This document shows, in pieces, positions 54,491 through 62,890 of a DNA stretch of 64,000 bases (the first letter of the stretch is position 1; every line of letters starts with the position of its first letter). The notes below the pieces were generated by a model that ran no database searches, was not told the DNA's origin, and worked only from the letters and a program-made list of their open reading frames with translations. This DNA comes from Fredinandcohnia onubensis (lineage in GTDB: Bacteria; Bacillota; Bacilli; Bacillales; Bacillaceae_L), in contig NZ_NSEB01000014.1 in NCBI RefSeq assembly GCF_002734215.1, forward strand, positions 1 through 64,000, written 5' to 3'. The position numbers were made by a program, and so were the translations under genes.

Positions 54491-54618
54491 ATTACAGGAA
54501 AATATTTGAAACTTTTTGTGTGAAAAACCGTACATACATAATGGGTTAGATTAAGAGATTTGGTTTCAATTTGTTTGCCGATCTCCTAGGGAATTGATTA
54601 AGTAGGAGGAATATCATT

Positions 54619-55545
54619 ATGGATGCTTTTCTGAAAGTAGATCATTTAAAGAAGTCTTTTAAAAATGTAGAGGTGCTAAAGGGTATTTCCTTTGAAGTTT
54701 ATAAAGGAGAAATTATGGCGATTCTTGGCCCAAACGGTGCTGGGAAATCAACCACGATCAGAAATATCATGGGAATCATGTATCCGGATGAAGGCTCTAT
54801 TACTTTCCAAGGACATATGGAAATACCACGAAATAAAATCGGATATTTACCAGAGGAACGTGGACTCTATAAAAATGTCAAGGTAATGGATATTCTTCTA
54901 TATTTGGCTGAATTAAAGGATTATCCCGTAAATAAGGCCAAGGAACGTGCTCTTACCTACTTGAAGAAATTCGGGCTAGAGGGGAAAGAAAATTCATCCG
55001 TTGAGGAACTATCCAAAGGTATGGGACAAAAAGTACAATTTATTGCATCCATCTTACATGAACCGGAGTTTCTCATTTTGGACGAACCATTTTCAGGACT
55101 CGATCCAGTAAGCCAAGAATTATTTAAAGAAGAAATTAGGAATCTGGCTAAAGGCGGCACTGCAATTCTATTATCCTCTCATCAAATGAACCTAGTTGAG
55201 GAAATGTGTGATCGGTTATTTCTGATCCACCGTGGACAAAAGGTCATCTATGGATCGATGGATAATGTAAAGAAAGAATATGCCAATTTTAAATGTACCA
55301 TTCGCGGTAAAAACGATTTGGAAACTCTGCAAGGCCTTCCTGAGGTTCAACGGATAGAACAACAGGAGGAAACATCAATCTTGTACCTGACAAAGGATGT
55401 TAAAGTTGCAAGTTGGTTAAAGCATTTACCGGATCAACTGGAAATCAATGAGTTATCCATTGACCGAATCTCCCTACATGAGATATTTATTGATATTGCA
55501 ACGGATAAGAACATGCTGCGAGAGGAGGTTGTTATAGATGCGTAA
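54619..55545 (+). CDS. ABC transporter ATP-binding protein, NatA/YhaQ-like
   Basis: 308 residues: Walker A GPNGAGKSTT near residue 39, signature LSKGMGQKVQ, Walker B LILDEPFSGLDP, switch His in SSHQM, and a C-terminal extension of about 80 residues. It overlaps the permease gene by 8 bp. The pair resembles B. subtilis NatAB or YhaQP, ABC-2 exporters (NatAB extrudes sodium); substrate here is not proven. ATG after TAGGAGGAATATC. Confidence 0.92.
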   Translation: MDAFLKVDHLKKSFKNVEVLKGISFEVYKGEIMAILGPNGAGKSTTIRNIMGIMYPDEGSITFQGHMEIPRNKIGYLPEERGLYKNVKVMDILLYLAELKDYPVNKAKERALTYLKKFGLEGKENSSVEELSKGMGQKVQFIASILHEPEFLILDEPFSGLDPVSQELFKEEIRNLAKGGTAILLSSHQMNLVEEMCDRLFLIHRGQKVIYGSMDNVKKEYANFKCTIRGKNDLETLQGLPEVQRIEQQEETSILYLTKDVKVASWLKHLPDQLEINELSIDRISLHEIFIDIATDKNMLREEVVIDA

Positions 55546-56782
55546 CGCCATGAAAGTAGCCAAATGGGAAGTAAGAAGAAATATGAAAAATAAGTCCTTT
55601 TTGATTGGCTTATTCCTAACACCCGTTTTATTCTTAGCTTTTATGTTCTTAGGAAGTGTTTTTGGAGGTTCAGAGCCCGAAGAAGAAATTTCAACACGTG
55701 TTTTGATTAGTGATGAGCTTGGAGTTACTGAAGTCATTGAAGAAACAGTCACCGCACATGAACTGAATTGGGAGCTCGAGACAACAGAAAAAGGGTTTGA
55801 AGAAATCTTAGAAGAACTGAAAGAGTCGGAAAATACAGCGTTTATCATGTTCGAGCAGACAGGCTTTGATAATGGTGTGATTCCAGTTCATACAAGTGAA
55901 GAAATAAGTCCATTTTTTATGAATCAGGTTCAAGTATTAGAAGTTCCATTAAAGACCATGCAAATGAAAAAACTAGGGCTCTCAGAAGAACAGTTAGCTG
56001 CATTCTCTAAACAGCTAACGTTTGAGGAAACATTCGTTGATGAGACAGAGGAAGCTGTTGAAGAAGAGTCAGAATCCGACTTGGTAGGAGAGGATCCTCT
56101 TGAACGAATTATACCTGGGGCTTTTGCAGGAATTATTCTACTTTCGATTATTTTCTCAGGAATGTATATTTTTCAAAGTGCTTCTCAAGAGAAGAAAGAT
56201 AAGGTTGCAGAAATTGTATTATCATCCCTTACTGCAGCTGAGTTGATGCAAGGAAAGATTATCGGGTATTTCATATTAGGTATGATTCAAGCAGTTGTAT
56301 TTCTTGGCTTTGGAATACCGATTGCACTTTGGAAGCTGGATATTCCTATTTTAAACTACTTAGTGGGACCAGAGATTTTATTATTCGTTTTAATTGCAAT
56401 TTTAGGGTATCTCTTATTTGCGGCACTGTTTGTAGGTGTCGGTGCAACGATGGCTGATATGTCGTCAGCGGGTAATTTTCAAGGTATGGTTATGATGCTA
56501 CCATTTTTGCCTTTTGTATTTATTGGACCAGTAATTGGAGATCCAAGCGGTCTAATTGCACAAATCGGAACCTATATCCCGTTTACAGCTCCGGGAGTGT
56601 TATTATTGCGTCTCACGTTTTTAGAAGAATGGCCATGGATAGAAATTGTTATTTCTTTATTTATTTTAATTGTGAGTATATGGCTATTTATGAAACTTGC
56701 AGGGAAAATTTTCAAAACAGGTATTCTTATGTATGGTAAAAATGCAACTCCGAAGGAAATTTGGAAGTGGATTCGTTCCTAA
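55538..56782 (+). CDS. ABC-2 transporter permease, NatB/YhaP-like
   Basis: 414 residues. One N-terminal membrane helix (about 24-46), a large extracytoplasmic domain rich in acidic residues (about 50-190), then five or six helices (about 195-400). IFQSASQEKKDKVAEIVLSSLTAAELMQGKI is the conserved ABC-2 permease loop. Partner of the ATPase encoded at 54619. Confidence 0.92.
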   Translation: MRNAMKVAKWEVRRNMKNKSFLIGLFLTPVLFLAFMFLGSVFGGSEPEEEISTRVLISDELGVTEVIEETVTAHELNWELETTEKGFEEILEELKESENTAFIMFEQTGFDNGVIPVHTSEEISPFFMNQVQVLEVPLKTMQMKKLGLSEEQLAAFSKQLTFEETFVDETEEAVEEESESDLVGEDPLERIIPGAFAGIILLSIIFSGMYIFQSASQEKKDKVAEIVLSSLTAAELMQGKIIGYFILGMIQAVVFLGFGIPIALWKLDIPILNYLVGPEILLFVLIAILGYLLFAALFVGVGATMADMSSAGNFQGMVMMLPFLPFVFIGPVIGDPSGLIAQIGTYIPFTAPGVLLLRLTFLEEWPWIEIVISLFILIVSIWLFMKLAGKIFKTGILMYGKNATPKEIWKWIRS

Positions 56783-56810
56783 GTGAAGTACTACAAAGTG
56801 GGGTGTGAAA

Positions 56811-57101
56811 ATGGGTCTTTTATTTTTGGCTATAGGAATCGCAGTTGCAGGTTATTTCATCGGTGATGGCTTAAAAAACTTTAAAAATCCTGAAGCGAAG
56901 GGTGTAATGGAAAAGCTTGAGGAAGATGATTTATATGAACTGATTAAAGAGAAGGATATCGCTTATCATATTGGGGTCTCCAAAGAAGATGCAAAGCAAT
57001 TGATAAAGGAGCATCCAGATATTCCTCATATCGTATTAAATGGAACAGTGTATTACCCAAAGAGTAAATTAAAGCAATGGTTATCAAACTTGGGTGAATA
57101 G
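56811..57101 (+). CDS. Small membrane-anchored protein with helix-turn-helix-like domain
   Basis: 96 residues. Residues 1-18 form a membrane helix (MGLLFLAIGIAVAGYFIGD). The C-terminal half (about 45-92, AYHIGVSKEDAKQLIKEHPDIPHIVLNGTVYYPKSKLKQWL) resembles the excisionase/MerR winged-helix arrangement in which a final KxxLxxWL helix packs on the fold. It lies 28 bp after the permease gene, so it may modulate the exporter. Function unproven. Confidence 0.72.
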   Translation: MGLLFLAIGIAVAGYFIGDGLKNFKNPEAKGVMEKLEEDDLYELIKEKDIAYHIGVSKEDAKQLIKEHPDIPHIVLNGTVYYPKSKLKQWLSNLGE

Positions 57102-57118
57102 CGCAACAGTCCTTCTCG

Positions 57119-57327
57119 ATAAAGTGAAACTTCAATCAGCGGGGATTCTTTATGGCCCGTTGATTGTTAGTTGAGGCACATAGGATGTGTGTCACAAAGA
57201 CGTTGCCACAGGACGTGGCGCTCTTAGTCTTTGTTCGATGATCGGGCTTTTACGGGCAGTTTCCCGTTTAAACTTCTATGTTTTCACTAAAGTTTTGAGT
57301 GTGGATATACTGCCCGTTAATGCGGGA
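57119..57327 (+). repeat. Structured dispersed repeat, copy 2
   Basis: Plus-sense counterpart of 53050-53268. First stem CAATCAGCGG/CCGTTGATTG shows a compensatory change (T-A to C-G) relative to copy 1. Hairpins CACAT-AGG-ATGTG (57177-57189) and GCCAC-AGGAC-GTGGC (57205-57219) are identical in both copies. Ends in CCCGTTAATGCGGG. Noncoding here. Confidence 0.93.
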
Positions 57328-57387
57328 TAAATAAATTACTAATCCTGTGAAACACTATCACTAGGTGAATGTGTAAGGAGGATTTTA

Positions 57388-58245
57388 ATGGAAAAGGACA
57401 TGCAATACGGAAGTGATTATAAATTTATTCCGGCAACCTCTATAGGTAGCGGAGTCGGAATGCAGGTAGTACCGGATATTTATTCGCATACCATCCAAAT
57501 CGTGAACTTTATGCTAGTTGGTGAGCCGGGTACATCGGAATATGTGATTGTAGACGCGGGAATGCCAGGTTCTGCAGAGGAAATAATTGCAGTATGTGAG
57601 GAACGCTTTGGCAAGGATAGTCGACCGAAGGCAATTCTTTTAACACATGGCCATTTTGATCATGTAGGTGCAATCGTTGAGTTAGTTGAGCACTGGAATG
57701 TACCTGTTTACGCTCATGAATTGGAGATGCCATTTTTAACAGGGCAAAAAAGCTATCCTGAACCAGACTCGTCGGTTGAAGGGGGGATGGTGGCGAAAAT
57801 GTCACCATTATTTCCGAATGAGCCAATCCAGTTAGGAAGTCATGTCGAAAAGCTTCCAGTGGATGGAACTGTTCCTCATTTGCCGGAATTCCGTTGGATC
57901 CATACGCCAGGCCATGCACCAGGTCATGTATCTTTTTTTCGAGAAAAGGATCGCGCTCTTATCGTGGGTGATGCATTTGTGACAGTGAAGCAAGAGTACT
58001 TGTATAAGGTGTTTACGCAAGAACTGGAAATCAGCGGTCCGCCAAGATATTTAACAACAGATTGGCAGGCAGCAAAGAAATCGGTTGAAACTCTAGCTAA
58101 GTTAGAACCAAGTGTTGCCATTACGGGACATGGTTTGCCGATGACCGGTGAGCTGTTAGAAGAATCCTTAACAAGATTAGTAAGAGACTTTGACCAAATT
58201 GCAATTCCGGACTATGGACGCTATATAGATAAAAATATCCATTAG
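57388..58245 (+). CDS. Metallo-beta-lactamase-fold hydrolase
   Basis: 285 residues. The zinc motif LTHGHFDHVGAI (HxHxDH, near residue 87), HTPGHAPGHVSFF, the bridging Asp in IVGDAFVT and a late His in GHGLPM are all present. The family includes glyoxalase II and many other thioester or phosphodiester hydrolases; substrate not assigned. AAGGAGGATTTT precedes the ATG. Own terminator. Confidence 0.9.
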   Translation: MEKDMQYGSDYKFIPATSIGSGVGMQVVPDIYSHTIQIVNFMLVGEPGTSEYVIVDAGMPGSAEEIIAVCEERFGKDSRPKAILLTHGHFDHVGAIVELVEHWNVPVYAHELEMPFLTGQKSYPEPDSSVEGGMVAKMSPLFPNEPIQLGSHVEKLPVDGTVPHLPEFRWIHTPGHAPGHVSFFREKDRALIVGDAFVTVKQEYLYKVFTQELEISGPPRYLTTDWQAAKKSVETLAKLEPSVAITGHGLPMTGELLEESLTRLVRDFDQIAIPDYGRYIDKNIH

Positions 58246-58246
58246 A

Positions 58247-58284
58247 AAAGAAACCTGGCTGTCTTAAAAAGCCAGGTTTCTTAC
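58247..58284 (+). terminator. Terminator after the MBL hydrolase gene
   Basis: AAGAAACCTGGCT / AGCCAGGTTTCTT perfect 13-bp stem; T-run short. Confidence 0.85.
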
Positions 58285-58290
58285 ACTTAG

Positions 58291-58322
58291 CTGGGACACG
58301 GGGACAGGTCCATTGTCCCAGC
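58291..58322. repeat. GGGAC/GTCCC dispersed palindrome
   Basis: CTGGGACA-CGGGGACAGGTC-CATTGTCCCAG. Confidence 0.78.
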
Positions 58323-58337
58323 CTTAGGTATAAATGG

Positions 58338-58366
58338 TGGGACAAGGAACCTGTCCCTCTGTCCCG
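58338..58366. repeat. GGGAC/GTCCC dispersed palindrome
   Basis: TGGGACAAGGAACCTGTCCC-TCTGTCCC, 15 bp from the previous copy, so two lie in tandem upstream of the cardiolipin synthase gene. Confidence 0.8.
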
Positions 58367-58443
58367 GAGTAAGTTAATTGTTTCATAAACAATCTTTTAT
58401 ATAGTATATTTTAAAGTAGAATGATTTGGTGAGAGAGGGGAAT

Positions 58444-59898
58444 ATGGTGAATATCTCTTCGTTGTTATTAGGGTTGGTTATGGTCTTAAACATTGTTTTC
58501 GCCGTAGTTGTAATCTTTCGTGAAAGAAGAGATGCCAGTTCGACTTGGGCATGGTTATTAGTACTTTTCTTTATACCAGTAGCCGGCTTCATTTTGTATT
58601 TGCTATTAGGTCGAAATTTAACACGTGACCATCTCTTTCAGTGGGATGATTTAAAGAAGAGTGGGATTGAAGAGGTTCTAGAAAAACAGAAAGAACTGAT
58701 ACGTACACAAAAATTCCACTTTAATAATCATGTTACAAAAGATAATCAAGACCTCATTTACATGAATCTTAAAAATGACCAGGCCTTGTTTACAAAAAAC
58801 AACGCCGTGGAAGTTTTTACGGATGGACAACAAAAATTCAGACGTCTATTTCAGGATATTGAGGACGCAAAGGAATCCATTCATTTGCAATATTATATTA
58901 TTAAAAATGATAATCTAGGTCGAAAATTAATGGCGCATTTAACCAAGAAGGTTAAAGAAGGTGTTATGGTCCGCGTTCTTTATGATGAGCTAGGATCCAG
59001 GACATTGACGAAACGTTTTTTTAAAGAGTTTCGTGAAGCTGGTGGTCTAGTTGAGGTCTTTTTCCCTTCAAGGCTACGGTTTATCAATTTACGGATGAAC
59101 TTTCGAAACCATCGGAAATTAGTCATTATTGATGGAAAGGTTGGTTACGTAGGCGGATTCAACGTCGGTGACGAGTATTTAGGTTTGAACACGAGGTTTG
59201 GATATTGGCGAGATACGCATTTACGCATTAGGGGAAATGCTGTTGACACCATGCAGGCTCGCTTCATTTTAGACTGGAATCAAGCATCCCGTGATTATGA
59301 TATTATGTATGATCCAGAACTTTTTCCGATTGAGAATGTCAGAATAGGCAATGTCGGGATTCAAATTGTTACAAGTGGGCCGGATTCGGAGTTTGAGCAG
59401 ATTAAGAATGCGTATATTAAAATGATTTATTCCGCGAAAAAATCGATTTATATGCAGACACCATATTTTATCCCTGATAAAAGCTTACTCGATGCACTTA
59501 GGGTGGCATGCCTTTCAGGGGTCCAAGTGAACATCATGATTCCAGATAAACCGGACCATCCATTCGTTTACTGGGCGACCATCTCGCATATCGGAGAATT
59601 GCTACCAGTTGGAGCAAATGTTTATATATACAGCAATGGCTTTATTCATTCAAAAACACTTGTTGTTGATGAGGAAATTTCTTCAGTTGGTACAGCGAAT
59701 ATTGACGTAAGAAGTTTTAGACTAAACTTTGAGGTCAATGCGTTTTTATATGATGAAAATATTTCTAAAGAGCTAACAGCTATTTTCAAAGAAGACATAA
59801 AGCTTTCTAAATTACTGACATTTGATGAATATGGAAAAAGAGGCGCTAATATTAAATTTAAGGAATCCATTTCAAGACTTTTATCTCCCATCCTATAG
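58444..59898 (+). CDS. cls: Cardiolipin synthase
   Basis: Condenses two phosphatidylglycerols into cardiolipin at the membrane. 484 residues, close to B. subtilis ClsA. Two N-terminal membrane helices (about 4-25 and 37-55), then two phospholipase D domains with HKD motifs NHRKLVIIDGKVGYVGG (near 220) and HSKTLVVDEEISSVGTAN (near 400). ATG 58444 follows GAGAGGGGAAT. Confidence 0.95.
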   Translation: MVNISSLLLGLVMVLNIVFAVVVIFRERRDASSTWAWLLVLFFIPVAGFILYLLLGRNLTRDHLFQWDDLKKSGIEEVLEKQKELIRTQKFHFNNHVTKDNQDLIYMNLKNDQALFTKNNAVEVFTDGQQKFRRLFQDIEDAKESIHLQYYIIKNDNLGRKLMAHLTKKVKEGVMVRVLYDELGSRTLTKRFFKEFREAGGLVEVFFPSRLRFINLRMNFRNHRKLVIIDGKVGYVGGFNVGDEYLGLNTRFGYWRDTHLRIRGNAVDTMQARFILDWNQASRDYDIMYDPELFPIENVRIGNVGIQIVTSGPDSEFEQIKNAYIKMIYSAKKSIYMQTPYFIPDKSLLDALRVACLSGVQVNIMIPDKPDHPFVYWATISHIGELLPVGANVYIYSNGFIHSKTLVVDEEISSVGTANIDVRSFRLNFEVNAFLYDENISKELTAIFKEDIKLSKLLTFDEYGKRGANIKFKESISRLLSPIL

Positions 59899-59910
59899 TC
59901 GACAAAATAT

Positions 59911-59957
59911 CGGTGTGGCTTATCTTAAAAAAAGTGTAAGTTGCACCGATTTTTTTA
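59911..59957 (+). terminator. Terminator after cls
   Basis: ATCGGTG ... CACCGAT with a longer internal imperfect stem, then T7. Confidence 0.8.
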
Positions 59958-60008
59958 TATTTGAAATTGCCTAAAATTAGGGTAGGATTGATTTTGGGGG
60001 GAGATTCT

Positions 60009-60581
60009 TTGAATTTAATGGACATGAATACAGAAGTGTTTTACAAAATTAATGGGTTAAGCGAGGAATTATCATTTTTAAATCAGCCAATGATTTATAT
60101 AGCGAGTTATACCTTGTATGTCCTTATCCTAGCAGTGATTTGTTATCTAATTAAAGGCTCACAAAACCGTATTATGGCGGTCAGTGCTTTGCTTTCGGTA
60201 GGGGTAGCGGTACTACTAGGAAGAGTGGCGGGAATGTTTCATTCCAATAATCAGCCTTTCGCTGAACTGACAAATGTCCATCAATTGATTGAAAAGGCAG
60301 TTAATAATTCATTTCCAAGTGATCATACGATGATCTTTTTTTCGGTTAGTTTTACTTTTTTCTTGTTTAAGAAACCGGGAAGATATCTTTGGATGGCACT
60401 TGCATGCATAGTAGGTTTTTCACGAATTTGGGTGGGGGTACACTATCCTGGTGATATTATCGTAGCAGCCATTCTAGCCATGCTTTCGGCGTATCTTTTA
60501 TTCGTGACAGGATCGAAGATCAAATTACGAAATCGAAATGATCAGCTTGAGTTTCCAATAACAAATGAAAAAGACTTCTGA
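60009..60581 (+). CDS. PAP2-family phosphatase, undecaprenyl-diphosphatase (BcrC)-like
   Basis: About 190 residues with five membrane helices. The phosphatase signature is complete: KAVNNSFPSDHT (PSGH-type) and GFSRIWVGVHYPGDIIVA (SRxxxGxHxxxD). TTG 60009 has GGGGGGAGA upstream; ATG 60018 is an alternative. BcrC relatives recycle undecaprenyl pyrophosphate and confer bacitracin tolerance, and in B. subtilis are SigW/SigM-controlled; no such promoter was seen here. Confidence 0.87.
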   Translation: MNLMDMNTEVFYKINGLSEELSFLNQPMIYIASYTLYVLILAVICYLIKGSQNRIMAVSALLSVGVAVLLGRVAGMFHSNNQPFAELTNVHQLIEKAVNNSFPSDHTMIFFSVSFTFFLFKKPGRYLWMALACIVGFSRIWVGVHYPGDIIVAAILAMLSAYLLFVTGSKIKLRNRNDQLEFPITNEKDF

Positions 60582-60705
60582 TAACGAGTAATATCGGTTA
60601 TTTTTACAGATGCTTTCGTTAGAATAAAAGCGGATATTTTACAAGCATTAGGGGAAATATAGAGTGTGAATTTTTTCGTCTAAGTGAACGGCGATGTAAG
60701 AGGGG

Positions 60706-60748
60706 ACCACGTCCTTATCGTATTTTGATAATGACGTGGTTTTTTGTT
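60706..60748 (+). terminator. Terminator after the PAP2 gene
   Basis: ACCACGTC-CTTATC ... GATAATGACGTGGT stem followed by T6. Confidence 0.88.
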
Positions 60749-60800
60749 TTTTGATAACAAGCCTTCCTGGGATAGAATAATAAAAGATGGAGGTATAGGT

Positions 60801-61643
60801 ATGAATAATCATTTAGTATTGCAGACCGATTTTGGAACGAGTGATGGGGCTGTAAGCGCAATGTACGGTGTTGCTCTATCGGTTCACCCAGCGCTTCCGA
60901 TATTTGACCTAACCCATGACATCTCGCCATTTAATATTTGGGAAGGCTCCTACCGGCTTTTTCAGACTATAAAGTATTGGCCGGAGGGGACTGTTTTTGT
61001 TTCTGTTGTGGATCCTGGAGTTGGTTCTGATCGATTAAGCATCGTGGTGCAGACAGAGACGAACCAATATCTTGTGACACCTGATAACGGAACAATCACT
61101 CATATCAAGCGGGCGTTTGGAATTAAAGAAGCGAGAATGATTGATGAAAGTAAAAACCGTTTGCCTTTTTCAGGTGAATCATACACCTTTCATGGAAGGG
61201 ATGTGTATGCCTATACAGGGGCTAGACTAGCTTCACGAGTGATCACTTATGAAGAGGTCGGGCCAACAGTTCCGGTAGAGTCCTTGGTAGAGTTGCCTGT
61301 TTTTGAAGTGAAAGTTGATAATGACGCAATTATTGGGAATATTGATATCCTAGATGTCCGCTTTGGTAACCTTTGGACCAATATTGACAGATCCCTTTTT
61401 AATCAACTTGGTAATGGGTATGGTGATATCTTCGAAGTCATCATTGATCGTGAAGGAAGTATTGTATATAAAAGTACAATGAAGTATGGACGTTCTTTCG
61501 CTGACAGTGAACTTGGGGATCCACTGCTCTATATTAATTCTTTAGACAAAATCGGAGTGGCTCTTAATCAGGAGTCCTTTGCTGAAAAATTTTCAATAGG
61601 TACTGGTGCAGAATGGATAATTAAAATCCGGAAAACAAACTAA
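60801..61643 (+). CDS. SAM hydroxide adenosyltransferase (DUF62 family)
   Basis: 280 residues, related to fluorinases and chlorinases but in the common group that hydrolyses S-adenosylmethionine to adenosine and methionine. QTDFGTSDGAVSAMYGV at the start, VVDPGVGSDR near 78 and TPDNGTI near 99 match the family. ATG 60801 follows ATGGAGG. Terminator follows. Confidence 0.92.
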   Translation: MNNHLVLQTDFGTSDGAVSAMYGVALSVHPALPIFDLTHDISPFNIWEGSYRLFQTIKYWPEGTVFVSVVDPGVGSDRLSIVVQTETNQYLVTPDNGTITHIKRAFGIKEARMIDESKNRLPFSGESYTFHGRDVYAYTGARLASRVITYEEVGPTVPVESLVELPVFEVKVDNDAIIGNIDILDVRFGNLWTNIDRSLFNQLGNGYGDIFEVIIDREGSIVYKSTMKYGRSFADSELGDPLLYINSLDKIGVALNQESFAEKFSIGTGAEWIIKIRKTN

Positions 61644-61676
61644 AACACCGTTCAGATAATGAACGGTGTTTTTTTA
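61641..61676. terminator. Bidirectional terminator
   Basis: AAACACCGTTC / GAACGGTGTTT perfect 11-bp stem with T7 on the plus strand; also placed to end the minus-strand small gene. Confidence 0.92.
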
Positions 61677-61680
61677 CGTA

Positions 61681-61848
61681 TTATGTTAAAGGCTTGTTTT
61701 GCTTTAATAGGTTTGAAGCGGGAAGCGTGATGATTTTTCCTCCGATTTGGACATGGATGGAATCATTAAATATTGCTTTTACTATCCCTTTTAGCTGGAC
61801 AGTCGAATTAACCGCGATCTCTTTTTTGGATTCATTATTGGTGGTCAT
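61681..61848 (-). CDS. Small protein of unknown function (55 residues)
   Basis: Minus-strand frame starting MTTNNESKKEIAVNSTVQLK and ending ASNLLKQNKPLT. GAGAGGGGA lies 8 bp ahead of the ATG, and a terminator follows the stop, so this is a proper gene unit. A central beta-strand pattern (VQLKGIVKAIFNDSIHVQIGGKIITLP) looks like a small SH3- or KOW-like barrel. Family not recognised. The plus-strand frame across it is its shadow. Confidence 0.7.
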   Translation of the reverse strand: MTTNNESKKEIAVNSTVQLKGIVKAIFNDSIHVQIGGKIITLPASNLLKQNKPLT

Positions 61849-61999
61849 GGCAATTCCCCTCTCAGGTTTTTATATTTAGAGGCTTTAAAATAAAAACATT
61901 ATATCCCATAATTATGAAAACTATACGTGTAAAATTATTATTTTATCTTATTTTACCTTGAAAATTTTGTCTTGTGCAAGTTTGACGAATTGGTTATTA

Positions 62000-62743
62000 T
62001 TACTTTTTTGGCGACCCTCGATAAACTGCTTCTCGAAGCTCTACTGCATACTTATCAAAGTACGGCACCCCCATTTCGGCAGCGATACGTAATTCTTTTT
62101 CGATGTCATATGGAACACGAACAATTTCGATTGAAAAAGGTGCGACTTCCCTTGATTGGTAGTTCCCGTGTAGGATGGCAAAGGTTGCATGTATTGTATC
62201 AAGCGGGTTACCGACACTTCCTACATTTAGAAGGGTTTGCTCTGTATTCATTGGTTCAATCAAGGCAGCATGAATATCTCCGAAACCAATAATGTCTGGT
62301 GTCTTTTCCTCTAAAGGAGTAATCCATTCAGAGTAATCAAACATTGCCCTTTTCTCCTCGTCGGAATGAATCATGGGGACAACACGGTGGTGGACACTTT
62401 TTGAAGAGGCATGGTACAACCGAATGTATTTCCCACTCATATAAAAATCAAAATGGAAGGGAAGGGTTCCTAAGTATGAAAGGCGTTCTTTGCCAAGCTG
62501 ATTTCGGTGCCATGTGATTCCGTCATCAGGATGTTCATTTTGAATAAAGTCATCCCAATTTCCCAAAAGCACAACCTCACACACATCTTGAATCCGGTCA
62601 ACTGCGGCGGCTGAGTTTGGCCCTTTTCCTACAAGGTCTCCAAGACAAATGATGGTCTTGATTTCACGAACTTTTATATGTTCCAAGACAGCTTCAAGTG
62701 CTGTCATATTTCCGTGTATATCGGAAATGAGCGCAATGCTCAT
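62000..62743 (-). CDS. Metallophosphoesterase (YfcE/calcineurin-like)
   Basis: 247 residues. ALISDIHGNMTALEAVL (Asp8, His10), CLGDLVGKGPNS, GNWDD and GFGDIHAAL / NVGSVGNP motifs define the binuclear metal site. The family includes cyclic and simple phosphodiesterases. AGGGGGC precedes the ATG at 62743. Confidence 0.92.
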   Translation of the reverse strand: MSIALISDIHGNMTALEAVLEHIKVREIKTIICLGDLVGKGPNSAAAVDRIQDVCEVVLLGNWDDFIQNEHPDDGITWHRNQLGKERLSYLGTLPFHFDFYMSGKYIRLYHASSKSVHHRVVPMIHSDEEKRAMFDYSEWITPLEEKTPDIIGFGDIHAALIEPMNTEQTLLNVGSVGNPLDTIHATFAILHGNYQSREVAPFSIEIVRVPYDIEKELRIAAEMGVPYFDKYAVELREAVYRGSPKK

Positions 62744-62890
62744 GCTAAAGCCCCCTTGGTTTTAGTTATAGTAATCTAATAATAAAATAGATTGAAAATT
62801 TTGTCATTATTAAATTAACTAAAATTGCTAAATATTCTTTCCATCTATGTTTCGTGTGTTTAGAATGAAGAAAAGGGGGAGAGCGCTGTC

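Noticed and set aside
53050..57327. Inverted repeats considered as ends of a composite transposon
   Set aside because: No transposase lies between or beside them and no target-site duplication was recognised; the internal covariation fits a structured RNA element better.
61694..61879. Plus-strand 61-codon frame
   Set aside because: It is the antisense shadow of the better supported minus-strand gene at 61681-61848.
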